Shown piece by piece: positions 18,069 through 27,132 of a stretch of 64,000 bases of DNA. A program made the position numbers and the translations under genes. The notes beneath the pieces are model-generated. The model was not told the origin of the DNA. It did no database searches and saw nothing but the letters and a program-made list of their open reading frames with translations. The DNA is from an uncultured Duncaniella sp. Its GTDB lineage: Bacteria > Bacteroidota > Bacteroidia > Bacteroidales > Muribaculaceae. Within the stretch, counting starts at the first letter, position 1, and each line of letters opens with the position of its first letter. The stretch lies in assembly GCA_910578515.1 (NCBI GenBank), contig CAJTQR010000001.1:868001-932000 (forward strand). The letters are read 5' to 3'.

Positions 18069-18130
18069 GACGTGCTGTCAACCTTCCGGTCAACCCCGCG
18101 ATGGAGACAGCACGTCTCTTTATTTTTTCG
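18069..18130 (+). terminator. Intrinsic terminator after EF-G2
   Basis: A perfect 11-base inverted repeat, GACGTGCTGTC (18069-18079) and GACAGCACGTC (18106-18116), is followed by TCTTTATTTTTT. Confidence 0.85.
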
Positions 18131-18185
18131 AACCTCCCGCACCTTTTTTCTTAGCTCTAACGCCCTGTAATTCACAAAAAATCAT

Positions 18186-18193
18186 TATCTTTG
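18186..18193 (+). promoter_or_regulatory. -7 promoter box of alaS
   Basis: TATCTTTG matches the Bacteroidota -7 consensus TAnnTTTG, 49 bases before the alaS start. No clear TTTG is present 19-21 bases upstream. Confidence 0.6.
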
Positions 18194-18242
18194 CATTCTG
18201 TTTTACATCACACGTCGCAAATATTGATTAAATCGTTATAAT

Positions 18243-20864
18243 ATGCTTACAGCTAAGGAAATACGCGAATCTTTCAAAGAGTTTTTCCGTTCCAAGGGGC
18301 ACCACATTGTCCCCTCTGCTCCCATGGTAATCAAAGATGACCCCACCCTGATGTTTACCAACGCGGGCATGAACCAGTTCAAAGACATCATTCTCGGCAA
18401 CAAGGCTGCCAAATACCAACGTGTAGCGGACTCTCAGAAGTGTCTGCGAGTTTCCGGCAAGCACAACGACCTTGAGGAAGTGGGTATGGACACCTACCAC
18501 CACACCATGTTCGAAATGCTCGGCAACTGGTCATTCGGCGACTATTTCAAAAAAGAAGCCATCGACTGGGCATGGGAATACCTCGTTGACGTGCTTCATC
18601 TCGACCCCAACCGCCTTTACGCTACAGTGTTTGAAGGTTCACCTGAGGAAGGACTTGCACGCGACGATGAGGCTGCATCCTACTGGGAACAACATCTCCC
18701 CGCTTCTCACATCATCAATGGCAACAAGCATGACAATTTCTGGGAAATGGGCGACACAGGTCCCTGCGGTCCCTGCTCCGAAATACATATCGACCTCCGC
18801 AGCGATGAGGAAAGAGCCAAAATCGACGGTGCATCGCTTGTGAACCACGACAATCCACTTGTAATCGAAATCTGGAACCTCGTGTTCATGCAGTACAACC
18901 GCAAAGCTGACGGCTCGCTCGAACCGCTTCCCGCCAAGGTAATCGATACCGGTATGGGCTTTGAACGCCTCTGCATGGCTCTCCAGGGCAAGAAATCCAA
19001 TTACGACACCGATGTCTTCACTCCGCTTATCGACAAAATATCCCAGCTCTCAGGCAAGGAATATGGCAAGGATGCCCGTGTCGACGTGGCAATGCGAGTG
19101 ATTGCCGACCATGTGCGCACCATAGCATTCTCGATAGCCGACAGCCAGCTCCCCGGCAACGCCAAAGCTGGATACGTAATCCGCCGCATCCTGCGCCGTG
19201 CAGTTCGCTATGCCTACACATTCCTTGAGCAGAAGCAAGCTTTCATGTATAAGCTTGTAAACACTCTCATCGACTCAATGGGAGAGGCTTACCCCGAAAT
19301 CGCCGCACAGCGCGAACTCATAATGAAGGTTATCAAAGAGGAGGAGGATTCATTCCTTCGCACCCTCGACAAGGGTATCGCAATCCTCGATGATGCCATC
19401 AAAGCTGCCAAGAGCGCAGGCAAGACTGAAATCTCAGGCAAGGAAGCATTTGTACTCTACGATACTTACGGATTCCCCCTCGACCTCACCGAGCTCATCC
19501 TCAAAGAAAACGGCATGACCCTTGACAAGAAGGGATTTGACGTGGAAATGGAAGCTCAGAAGACTCGTGCACGTAATGCTGCAGCTGTCGAGGCTACCGA
19601 CTGGGTGGTAGTACGCGAAGGAGAGACCGAATTTGTCGGATATGACGAAACCTCGGCTCCCACTCAGATACTCCGCTATCGCAAGGTATCTCAGAAGAAC
19701 AAGGAATTCTATCAGATAGTCCTTTCCGTCACTCCTTTCTATGCTGAAATGGGTGGTCAGGTAGGCGACAGCGGCTGGCTCATCAACGGCGACGAGACCA
19801 TCGAGGTCTACGACACCAAGCGTGAGAATGGTCAGGCTGTACATCTCACCAAGAAGCTCCCCTCTGAGCTCACAGCCACTTTCGAGGCTAAAATCAACGA
19901 AGCCAACCGTCGCGCCACCGAATGTAACCATACAGCCACTCACCTGCTCCACGCCGCACTCCGCGAAGTGCTCGGAACACATGTGGAACAAAAAGGCTCA
20001 TACGTTACTCCGGGTATGCTCCGCTTTGACTTCTCTCATTTCCAGAAAGTGACTCCCGAGGAACTCCGCAAGGCTGAGCGCATAGCCAATGCCAATGTGC
20101 GCAAGGCTATACCCCTCGATGAACACCGCTGCATGCCTATCGCTCAGGCTATGGAGATGGGAGCTATGGCTCTATTCGGCGAGAAATATGGCGAGGAGGT
20201 GCGCGTAGTGAAATATGGTGACTCCGTGGAGCTCTGCGGTGGTACACACGTGCCCAACACAGGTAATATCGGTATGATTCGCATCATCTCCGAGTCAAGC
20301 ATCGCTGCCGGTATACGCCGTATCGAAGCAGTCACTGCATCTGTAGCTGAAGATATGATTGACCATATATCCGATAATATGCGAGAGGTTGGCGAAATGC
20401 TTCACAACGCTCCAGATATCCTGCAGGCTCTCCGCAAGTCAATCGAGGAGAACGCCGAACTGCGCAAGCAAGCTGAGGAATTTTTCCAGGAACGTGTACG
20501 CAACCTTTCACGTGAGCTACTTGAAAAGGCTCCCACTGTCAACGACATTAAATTAGTGTCGCTCGGTGGCGTCCGCATGGCTGACGTGGTTAAGGGCGTG
20601 GCATTCACCATACGACAGATGTCACCCGAAAAGACCGCTTTCATTGCGGCTACAGTCGATGTGGCTGGCAAACCACTGTTGACAGTTGCATTCACTGACG
20701 ACCTCGTCAAAGAAGGCTACAACGCCTCAACTATCGTGCGTGAAGCTGCCAAGTCCATCAAGGGCGGTGGTGGCGGTCAGCCCGGATTCGCCCAGGCCGG
20801 CGGTAAGGATAAGGATGGCATCTCAATTGCCTTCCAGGCGCTCAACAATGCAATAAAGGGTTAA
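18243..20864 (+). CDS. alaS: Alanyl-tRNA synthetase
   Basis: 873 residues, the usual full length. The N-terminal class II catalytic domain begins MLTAKEIRESFKEFFRSKGH and includes PTLMFTNAGMNQFKD and the GPCGPCSEIH stretch. The editing domain carries HTATHLLHAAL and ELCGGTHV, the zinc and deacylation signature. The C-terminal region ends with the typical glycine-rich GGGGGQPGFAQAGG. It charges tRNA-Ala in the cytoplasm and is essential. It is transcribed alone between two terminators. Confidence 0.98.
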   Translation: MLTAKEIRESFKEFFRSKGHHIVPSAPMVIKDDPTLMFTNAGMNQFKDIILGNKAAKYQRVADSQKCLRVSGKHNDLEEVGMDTYHHTMFEMLGNWSFGDYFKKEAIDWAWEYLVDVLHLDPNRLYATVFEGSPEEGLARDDEAASYWEQHLPASHIINGNKHDNFWEMGDTGPCGPCSEIHIDLRSDEERAKIDGASLVNHDNPLVIEIWNLVFMQYNRKADGSLEPLPAKVIDTGMGFERLCMALQGKKSNYDTDVFTPLIDKISQLSGKEYGKDARVDVAMRVIADHVRTIAFSIADSQLPGNAKAGYVIRRILRRAVRYAYTFLEQKQAFMYKLVNTLIDSMGEAYPEIAAQRELIMKVIKEEEDSFLRTLDKGIAILDDAIKAAKSAGKTEISGKEAFVLYDTYGFPLDLTELILKENGMTLDKKGFDVEMEAQKTRARNAAAVEATDWVVVREGETEFVGYDETSAPTQILRYRKVSQKNKEFYQIVLSVTPFYAEMGGQVGDSGWLINGDETIEVYDTKRENGQAVHLTKKLPSELTATFEAKINEANRRATECNHTATHLLHAALREVLGTHVEQKGSYVTPGMLRFDFSHFQKVTPEELRKAERIANANVRKAIPLDEHRCMPIAQAMEMGAMALFGEKYGEEVRVVKYGDSVELCGGTHVPNTGNIGMIRIISESSIAAGIRRIEAVTASVAEDMIDHISDNMREVGEMLHNAPDILQALRKSIEENAELRKQAEEFFQERVRNLSRELLEKAPTVNDIKLVSLGGVRMADVVKGVAFTIRQMSPEKTAFIAATVDVAGKPLLTVAFTDDLVKEGYNASTIVREAAKSIKGGGGGQPGFAQAGGKDKDGISIAFQALNNAIKG

Positions 20865-20920
20865 TAAGACACAACACATCCCTGCGCCGCACTGACGCAG
20901 GGATACAACCTCATAAAGAA

Positions 20921-20959
20921 AAGCGGGAAGTCCCACCAAATCGGACTTCCCGCTTTTTT
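20921..20959 (+). terminator. Intrinsic terminator of alaS
   Basis: AAGCGGGAAGTCC (20921-20933) pairs perfectly with GGACTTCCCGCTT (20943-20955), followed by TTTT. A smaller GC hairpin (CCTGCG/CGCAGG, 20881-20902) lies just upstream. Confidence 0.9.
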
Positions 20960-21033
20960 GTGCATATCACAAATACATCTATCTATTTCCCATATCTCCT
21001 ATATCTCCTAGTTTTATTGCATAAGTGCACATA

Positions 21034-21074
21034 CAAAAAAATCGGGAATTGCAAAATTTATGCAACTCCCGATT
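21034..21074 (-). terminator. Intrinsic terminator of rpmE2
   Basis: On the minus strand, AATCGGGAGTTGCA and TGCAATTCCCGATT form a near-perfect stem and run into a T tract. It lies just beyond the rpmE2 stop codon. Confidence 0.85.
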
Positions 21075-21104
21075 ATCTTTTTCAATCGTCCTTTCGGTCG
21101 ATGT

Positions 21105-21359
21105 TTACTTTTTCTTACGGTTACCGTAGCGGCTCATGAACTTATCAACGCGACCTGCGGTGTCGACGAGCTTCTGCTTACCGGTGAAGAAGGGGTGAGA
21201 AGCGCTGGTGATTTCAAGCTTAACCAAAGGATAGGTTACGCCATCAACTTCGATTGTTTCCTTAGAAGCGATAGTAGAACGAGTGATGAAAATTTCATCG
21301 TTTGACATATCTTTGAAAACTACTTCGCGATAATTTGAAGGATGGATGTCTGCTTTCAT
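21105..21359 (-). CDS. rpmE2: 50S ribosomal protein L31 type B
   Basis: 84 residues, matching the type B form: MKADIHPSNYREVVFKDMS, the SHPFFTGKQKLVDTAGRVDKF core and a basic tail. It lacks the zinc-binding Cys residues of type A L31. This is the usual form in Bacteroidales, so it need not imply a zinc-starvation paralog. A good promoter and a terminator flank it, giving a single-gene unit. Confidence 0.96.
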   Translation of the reverse strand: MKADIHPSNYREVVFKDMSNDEIFITRSTIASKETIEVDGVTYPLVKLEITSASHPFFTGKQKLVDTAGRVDKFMSRYGNRKKK

Positions 21360-21434
21360 TTTTATTTCGTGGTTATATTATTATCAAAGTGGTGAAAATG
21401 TGCTGGTAGGGCACTTAGATTCGTAATGGCGGTG

Positions 21435-21465
21435 CAAAGGTAGTGAATATTATTGATTTAACAAA
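21435..21465 (-). promoter_or_regulatory. Promoter of rpmE2
   Basis: On the minus strand, TTTG (complement of 21462-21465), 19 bases and TACCTTTG (complement of 21435-21442) match the Bacteroidota promoter consensus. The leader is about 70 bases. Confidence 0.75.
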
Positions 21466-21533
21466 ACCTTAATCAATTTTATTTTCACTTTCTTTCACCA
21501 ATTTCTCAGTTTACAGCATGTTTGGGGCTCGGT

Positions 21534-22820
21534 TCACTCCTTCACATAGAAATCAATCAAGTCTTCAAGTGCCTTTGTACATGCCGGACAGAATACGGGG
21601 GCACTATTGGTGCGCATGCGACAGTCGTCAGCCGGACGGTATACTCCATGGAATGAGTAGCCACCTCCCTCATATACTCCAACCGGATACTCGCCGGCTT
21701 TGCTCACCGGGGTAGGCACCGGGCAATCCTTGGGAAGCAATGACTTCCATTTGCTCTCAAAGTCAACCAATGTAGTGATATTTGGCTCCCACGGCTCCAC
21801 ATCCTTGGGATACGAATCATCCATTACATCGCCCTCATAGAAATACTCGTCAGCGAGCCCACCGAAACTGTGACCGAATTCATGTACCACAACCGGTTTG
21901 AAAAGCTTATGTCCCGCAGCCGTGAGAGTATAGCTGTTATAGATACCTCCGCCACCATATTCAGGAGTGTTGGCAAGTATGATGATATGCTCGTAAGGAA
22001 TACCTGCGAGAGCATTGTGAATATCCTTGAGATGCAGAGAAGTCAGATAACGGTCACTGTAAAAGGTGCTGAAATGAGAGGAAAAAGCAGTTGATTTCCA
22101 GTCACCGAGACGAGGCACACTCACGCCGCTCTCATCCGAAGGACTTGCCACTGCAACGAAATTGAACTCATCTACATGATTCTTGAACGGCTCATAGCTC
22201 AATATCTCCTTTGCCGCAATCTCTGCATCGCGGTAAAATTGCTCCATTTCTGCCTCTGTGTATCCCTCCGCAAGTATCGCCACATCTATCGCCTTGGCTG
22301 GGTCACCGCCCTTGTGCACATACTTGTGGGGAGTCACAGATTTCACCCCCTTTTCGCTTATAAGTATGTCGGAAGGGTCCATGCGGTGACGCATGGTAGC
22401 CATAGAAACATGGCGGCTGTCACGCAGGTCAATCTCCACCAGCGCAGGTGCTTTTGGAAAGGGAACCAGCACACTGTGCTCAAATCCCTTAGCCACCGCC
22501 GCAGCTTCCTCTGTGGATAACCATTCATGATAGAGGGAGGAGAAGGATGTACGGTAAATGGTATCGCCTGTAGCTTCGTCACACACGGTCACCGTGCCGT
22601 TCCCAAGCAGCGGCAGCTCATTCAGGTGATGACGGCGACCGGCCCATCCCGGAAGCGATGACTGAGCGTCGAGCAGCACAGTGCGTCCACCATCGGGAGT
22701 GGCACCGAATATATAGTCAAGGCGTAGGGTCTTGTCCTGGAAGTACCGTTCAAAATCCTGCCCATACATTCCGAGTGCAGAACATAGCATTAGTCCTGCC
22801 ATCAATTGGAATCTTTTCAT
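21534..22820 (-). CDS. Secreted M64-family (IgA peptidase-like) zinc metallopeptidase
   Basis: 428 residues with a signal peptide (MKRFQLMAGLMLCSALGMYGQ). The N-terminal beta-rich domain is followed by the peptidase M64 domain (PF09471): AILAEGYTEAEMEQFYRDAE, then the zinc motif HEFGHSFGGLADEY at about residue 313. The family was named for an IgA-cleaving protease, but most gut members have unknown substrates. The enzyme is probably periplasmic or on the cell surface. It follows the GNAT-like gene in the same direction. Confidence 0.9.
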   Translation of the reverse strand: MKRFQLMAGLMLCSALGMYGQDFERYFQDKTLRLDYIFGATPDGGRTVLLDAQSSLPGWAGRRHHLNELPLLGNGTVTVCDEATGDTIYRTSFSSLYHEWLSTEEAAAVAKGFEHSVLVPFPKAPALVEIDLRDSRHVSMATMRHRMDPSDILISEKGVKSVTPHKYVHKGGDPAKAIDVAILAEGYTEAEMEQFYRDAEIAAKEILSYEPFKNHVDEFNFVAVASPSDESGVSVPRLGDWKSTAFSSHFSTFYSDRYLTSLHLKDIHNALAGIPYEHIIILANTPEYGGGGIYNSYTLTAAGHKLFKPVVVHEFGHSFGGLADEYFYEGDVMDDSYPKDVEPWEPNITTLVDFESKWKSLLPKDCPVPTPVSKAGEYPVGVYEGGGYSFHGVYRPADDCRMRTNSAPVFCPACTKALEDLIDFYVKE

Positions 22821-22867
22821 CTCTATTCTATTTTAATTTATTATATGTGTGAGACACTACCGTCCAA

Positions 22868-23947
22868 TCACTTCAAGATAACCCGTGAGATTTTGGCACA
22901 TACAGCACCCATTTGCTGTTTGTAGGGTTCCTCACCTCTGCATAGGTCGAAATCCTTGATGCCATTGGCATAGCACCATTTCATTATCTCCTTTAGCATG
23001 AGTATTCCCGGAGCATGGGTACGGAAACGCATATCTATCGCCAATTTAGGCACCACGATATACCCGTCATCCGTGACATAGAAGAATGCGAAAGCCGCAG
23101 GTACACCGTTAATTTCGAAAACAAACATACGCGCTTCATCAAGGGCGTTGAAACTCGCCACCTTCATGCCTTCGCTAACCTCTCTCCGCGCCTGCCATTC
23201 ACATGCCATACGCCGCAGTATATTGCTGCTCTTCTTGTTCCACTGAAGTTTCCGATAGTAGAATATACGCCATATCGCGAGCCATTGCTCATGAGTTGGA
23301 GGATTGTGGCGGTCATACATTTTAAGCTCCCACGAGAGGTCCCCGTGAGTGAAATGATTGCTTCTCGTCTGTATGTTGTGCCTCAGTTTTTTGCTCAGCG
23401 AGGCATAGTAGGCATCGAAATCCTCAAAGTCGCTCAATGGTATGTGGAAACTGTCTCGCTCGGTTTCATTTGCACCGGGCAACTCTGCCAGAGCAGTGAC
23501 AAAGGGAAGCTTCACCGGCATGTCGAACAGACGCATACGGTAGCCTTTGTATCGTTGTGCCATGAACTCAGCCAAAGCCTTGAAGACCGGTTCATGCCCC
23601 GCCTCATTCCATGGCGACACCACGTTGCATATACCCGCCGTGCGCCATGAGGTCATCTCCACCTTACGCTTTGGAAATGTCGTGACCTGCAGAGGCATGA
23701 TAGCCATCGGAGTACCGTCGACCTTCATCAGTATATATTCCAACCGCTTGAATCTGCGCTTGTGGGTACCGTAATACTCTTCCACAAATTCATTCCATGG
23801 ATAGCTTTGATAGAACGAATATTCTATCGGCGCTTTCCCATCTCTGATTTGCCTACGGGCTAAAACGTCAAATTCCACCCATATCTCTTTAAGCTGAGAT
23901 ATGGAGTGGAATATTTCAAATGTAACATTCTGCGCTTTCACGCTCAT
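22868..23947 (-). CDS. GNAT-superfamily (BioF2/FemAB-like) acyltransferase
   Basis: A 359-residue protein resembling the GNAT acetyltransferase family PF13480 (CelD/BioF2-like, related to FemAB). A conserved stretch SLSKKLRHNIQTR is at about residue 175, and the acyl-CoA or aminoacyl-binding part is VFEINGVPAAFAFFY followed by PKLAIDMRFRTHAPGILM near residue 315. Members modify cell-surface polymers or peptidoglycan precursors. No signal peptide is seen, so it is cytoplasmic. It starts 11 bases downstream of pyrF. The substrate is unknown. Confidence 0.75.
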   Translation of the reverse strand: MSVKAQNVTFEIFHSISQLKEIWVEFDVLARRQIRDGKAPIEYSFYQSYPWNEFVEEYYGTHKRRFKRLEYILMKVDGTPMAIMPLQVTTFPKRKVEMTSWRTAGICNVVSPWNEAGHEPVFKALAEFMAQRYKGYRMRLFDMPVKLPFVTALAELPGANETERDSFHIPLSDFEDFDAYYASLSKKLRHNIQTRSNHFTHGDLSWELKMYDRHNPPTHEQWLAIWRIFYYRKLQWNKKSSNILRRMACEWQARREVSEGMKVASFNALDEARMFVFEINGVPAAFAFFYVTDDGYIVVPKLAIDMRFRTHAPGILMLKEIMKWCYANGIKDFDLCRGEEPYKQQMGAVCAKISRVILK

Positions 23948-23958
23948 GTATGATTTTT

Positions 23959-24789
23959 TCAGATTACACCATGTGTTGAGAGAAGGATGGTCATATGGTC
24001 ACGCAGTTTGCGTGCTTCCGAAGCAGCTGCTTCAGCGAAATCCTCACCGTTTGAAGCATATATAATACCGCGTGATGAGTTCACGAGCAGACCGCATTCG
24101 AGTGTCATACCCCACTTAGCCACTTCATCCAGACTGCCACCCTGCGCGCCTACTCCGGGAACGAGAAGAAAGTTGTTGGGAGCCACACGTCTCACTTCCG
24201 AGAACATGGCACCCTGAGTAGCGCCTACTACAAACATGAGCTTATCCTCATTGCCCCACTGGCGAGCAGTCTCAAGCACATGCTCAAACAGGCGAGTACC
24301 GGTCATGTCAGTAAGGAACTGGAAGTCACGGCTACCGGGATTAGATGTCAGGGCAAGAAGAATCACCCACTTCCCTTCATAATCCATGAAAGGTTTCACA
24401 CTGTCAAATCCCATGTAGGGAGCCACGGTGAGAGCATCCACATTCATGTTTTCGAAGAAAGCTCTTGCATAGAGCGAGGAGGTGTTGCCTATGTCGCCAC
24501 GCTTTGCATCGGCAATGACGAGCTGGTCAGGGTAGTTCTCTCGTATATAATTCACCGTGCGGTCAAGCGACTTCCAGCCATCCACTCCAAGGCTCTCATA
24601 GAAAGCAGTGTTGGGCTTATATGCCACGCAGTACTGTGCGGTGGCATCGATAATAGCCTTGTTGAAGGCAAATATCGGGTCCTCCTCATTGAGAAGGTGC
24701 GCCGGTATCTTTTTAATGTCTGTGTCTAATCCTACGCAAAGGAAAGAGCCCTTGCTGCGGATATTTTCGATTAGTTGAGAGCGGTTCAT
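23959..24789 (-). CDS. pyrF: Orotidine 5'-phosphate decarboxylase
   Basis: A 276-residue type 2 OMP decarboxylase. FLCVGLDTDIKKIP is at the N terminus, the catalytic DAKRGDIGNTS motif has Asp-x-Lys at about residues 94-96, and LVPGVGAQGG binds the phosphate. It makes UMP, the last step of de novo pyrimidine synthesis. It follows prfA and a small secreted-protein gene; prfA and pyrF are commonly neighbours in Bacteroidales. Confidence 0.96.
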   Translation of the reverse strand: MNRSQLIENIRSKGSFLCVGLDTDIKKIPAHLLNEEDPIFAFNKAIIDATAQYCVAYKPNTAFYESLGVDGWKSLDRTVNYIRENYPDQLVIADAKRGDIGNTSSLYARAFFENMNVDALTVAPYMGFDSVKPFMDYEGKWVILLALTSNPGSRDFQFLTDMTGTRLFEHVLETARQWGNEDKLMFVVGATQGAMFSEVRRVAPNNFLLVPGVGAQGGSLDEVAKWGMTLECGLLVNSSRGIIYASNGEDFAEAAASEARKLRDHMTILLSTHGVI

Positions 24790-24809
24790 TATATTTTGGT
24801 TTAATTCAG

Positions 24810-25256
24810 TTATTTATCAAATATGTATCCATCCACTTCCACGTCGGCGCCACCATTTACACGGAAGCGTACCATCAGGCTTGTGATATGAAATGATTTT
24901 TCCTTCTTGCTTCGTTTGTCGATGATTTTGGTCTTTATCGGAAGCCGCCGGCTCCCTTTGCCACTCAGTTTGCGAAGCTCCTCGACACCGATTGTAAAAC
25001 GATAACTCCCGTCGCTCACATCTATTTTGTTACGCACCACCGGGGAGTTCATCCCCTTCAGGCTGTAGACTTTCACCCAATTATATTCGGCGGGGATGCG
25101 CACAAATTTAGTCGAACTGCTCATCTCGAAAGCAATTTCCTTATCCTGTATATATGTCCGGTTACCTTGTGCAAAGGCGTCAGACATCAGGATGGCTCCG
25201 GTCAGGCAGACCATCAAAGCGGCGGTCCTGAGTTTTACTGTTCCAATCATATTCAC
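24810..25256 (-). CDS. Small secreted protein of unknown function
   Basis: 148 residues with a signal peptide ending near DAFAQ (about residue 30). The mature part is basic and beta-rich, with RRLPIKTKIIDKRSKKEKS and a short C-terminal GGADVEVDGYIFDK. I recognise no family. It lies between prfA (12-base gap) and pyrF (21-base gap), so it is likely cotranscribed. The probable location is the periplasm or cell surface. Confidence 0.7.
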   Translation of the reverse strand: MNMIGTVKLRTAALMVCLTGAILMSDAFAQGNRTYIQDKEIAFEMSSSTKFVRIPAEYNWVKVYSLKGMNSPVVRNKIDVSDGSYRFTIGVEELRKLSGKGSRRLPIKTKIIDKRSKKEKSFHITSLMVRFRVNGGADVEVDGYIFDK

Positions 25257-25267
25257 TATGGCATTTT

Positions 25268-26377
25268 TTAGAGTTCTGCAGCCTTTAGCTTTTCAGCGTT
25301 TTCTGCTATTGTGAGTTGGTCTATCACGTCCTGTATTTCGCCATCCATGAATGCCTGGAGATTGTAGATAGTATAATTTATACGATGGTCGGTGATACGT
25401 CCCTGCGGATAATTATATGTGCGTATCTTGGCGGAACGGTCACCGGTGGACACCATTGTCTTTCGGCGTGATGCTATATCATCGATATATTTCTGATGCT
25501 CCTTGTCATAGATAAATGTGCGCAGACGACTCAACGCTCGCTCCTTGTTCTTGGGCTGGTCGCGTGTTTCCGTACACTCTATGAGTATCTCCTCGGTCTC
25601 ACCGGTGTTGGGGTTACGCCACATATAGCGAAGACGCACACCTGATTCCACCTTGTTCACATTCTGACCGCCGGCTCCACCCGAACGGAAAGTATCCCAT
25701 TTGATTTCACCTTCGTTGATTTCCACATCGAAAGCCTCTGCCTCCGGAAGCACAGCTACTGTGGCGGCCGACGTATGGACACGTCCCTGGGTCTCGGTGG
25801 CCGGAACTCGCTGCACACGATGCACACCGCTTTCATACTTCAGTGTACCGTAGACATTGTCGCCTGTCACTGCCATTACGATTTCCTTAAATCCACCGGC
25901 TGCACCTTCGCTGAAACTTGTCACAGCTACATTCCATCCCTTCGACTCGCAGTACTTGGTGTACATCTTGCAGAGGTCACCGGCAAAAATTGCAGCCTCG
26001 TCGCCACCTGTACCACCTCTTATCTCAAGTATGGCATTCTTGCTGTCCTCAGGGTCGGCTGGTATAAGGAGCAGCTTGATTTCTTCTTCCAGTCCGGGAA
26101 TAGCATCAGTGGCGGCATCAAGCTCTTCCTTAGCCATCTGCCGGAGTTCTGGGTCATTTTCCGATGCGAGCACCTCGTGTGCCTCGTCGATATTGCCTAA
26201 CAATGTGCGGTAATGACGGGTAACGGAGGTGAGTTTCTCCAGCTCCTTATATTCCTTAGTCAGACGGACATAGCGTTTCATATCCTGAATCACTGAGGGG
26301 TCGGTGATAAGGGTTGCCACCTCCTCAAATCGGGACTCTATGCCATCAAGACGTGCTAAAAGTGAGTTATCTGCCAT
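25268..26377 (-). CDS. prfA: Peptide chain release factor 1
   Basis: 369 residues. The codon-recognition tripeptide PAT is in RVPATETQGRVHTSA, which identifies RF1 (UAA/UAG). The GGQ motif is in RSGGAGGQNVNKVES near residue 245. It hydrolyses peptidyl-tRNA on the ribosome at stop codons. It is the first gene of the probable operon prfA, secreted protein, pyrF and GNAT protein. On the minus strand, TACCTTTG (complement of 26408-26415) is a good -7 box about 30 bases upstream. Confidence 0.97.
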   Translation of the reverse strand: MADNSLLARLDGIESRFEEVATLITDPSVIQDMKRYVRLTKEYKELEKLTSVTRHYRTLLGNIDEAHEVLASENDPELRQMAKEELDAATDAIPGLEEEIKLLLIPADPEDSKNAILEIRGGTGGDEAAIFAGDLCKMYTKYCESKGWNVAVTSFSEGAAGGFKEIVMAVTGDNVYGTLKYESGVHRVQRVPATETQGRVHTSAATVAVLPEAEAFDVEINEGEIKWDTFRSGGAGGQNVNKVESGVRLRYMWRNPNTGETEEILIECTETRDQPKNKERALSRLRTFIYDKEHQKYIDDIASRRKTMVSTGDRSAKIRTYNYPQGRITDHRINYTIYNLQAFMDGEIQDVIDQLTIAENAEKLKAAEL

Positions 26378-26407
26378 TTATGTCGTGATTTTTACGGTAT
26401 CAGGTTG

Positions 26408-26415
26408 CAAAGGTA
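26408..26415 (-). promoter_or_regulatory. -7 promoter box of the prfA-pyrF operon
   Basis: On the minus strand it reads TACCTTTG, matching TAnnTTTG, 30 bases before the prfA start. No clear TTTG is found at -33. Confidence 0.55.
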
Positions 26416-26426
26416 CAAAATTTTCC

Positions 26427-27110
26427 TCACATTTTGCATGTTAGCGAGAGGAAAGCGCCTTGCATACTCCGTTTACGCGGATAAAATTGGTCGAATTTGA
26501 CTCCTTGGTATTCTATATTACGGGCTATGCCGTAGATATCAAAGTTGGATATCAGGTAACCGGCGGTGATATTCACCGGACCCACCGTTATGTTCACACC
26601 TGCGCGGCAATCCACAGCACACCATTGCCCTTTCGAACTGCTCCGGGTAGTGTAGTCAGTCGTAATGCCATGCTCATGCAGGTCTATACTTACACACTTA
26701 TAAGGTATATTCATCATCACTCCGGGTTCAGCCATGACTCCTACCCCAACATCCCCTATCTTAAACAATGACGGACTTACAAGCAACAACGATGGTCGCA
26801 AATAGACATTACTCATTCTCAGGTCATCATCTTCAACCATCCATCCGCTACCCGATGGATAACCCTCCGACATGTACTGCTTCCATGTGCCCAATGAACC
26901 TCCTAACCCCACATACGGACAAACCATGAAGTGATACTCTGCCTCAAGCATCCATACATCGCCCGAGGTCAATGCCCCCATGAATCCAAACCGGTGTTTC
27001 CCCGGCAGGTCATCATCCAAGTACCTTCCCGAAGCTGCACAATCCCCATAGCTTCCGAGCCAAAGCATTGACACCGCGATTGCACTCCATCTTATAATAT
27101 TCTTCATCAT
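26427..27110 (-). CDS. Exported protein of unknown function, possible outer-membrane beta-barrel
   Basis: 227 residues with a signal peptide (MMKNIIRWSAIAVSMLWLGSYGDCAAS). The mature part has alternating hydrophobic strands typical of small barrels (RFGFMGALTSGDVWMLEAEYHFMVCPYVGLGGSLG, described by its key positions 40-75). It ends with GAFLSLTCKM, a hydrophobic C-terminal strand. It resembles Bacteroidales outer-membrane proteins reporting a conserved strain-to-strain barrel, with no named function. The next gene upstream, a secreted esterase, may be cotranscribed. Confidence 0.65.
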   Translation of the reverse strand: MMKNIIRWSAIAVSMLWLGSYGDCAASGRYLDDDLPGKHRFGFMGALTSGDVWMLEAEYHFMVCPYVGLGGSLGTWKQYMSEGYPSGSGWMVEDDDLRMSNVYLRPSLLLVSPSLFKIGDVGVGVMAEPGVMMNIPYKCVSIDLHEHGITTDYTTRSSSKGQWCAVDCRAGVNITVGPVNITAGYLISNFDIYGIARNIEYQGVKFDQFYPRKRSMQGAFLSLTCKM

Positions 27111-27132
27111 AATTCAGTTCTATGACTCTCTG

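Noticed and set aside
19434..19991. Long open frames on the strand opposite alaS, uvrB, mutAB and other core genes
   Set aside because: They are shadows of GC-biased coding frames, with no family resemblance and no signals of their own.
21105..21359. L31 type B as a zinc-starvation paralog
   Set aside because: Type B is the usual L31 in Bacteroidales and no zinc-regulator site is visible upstream.
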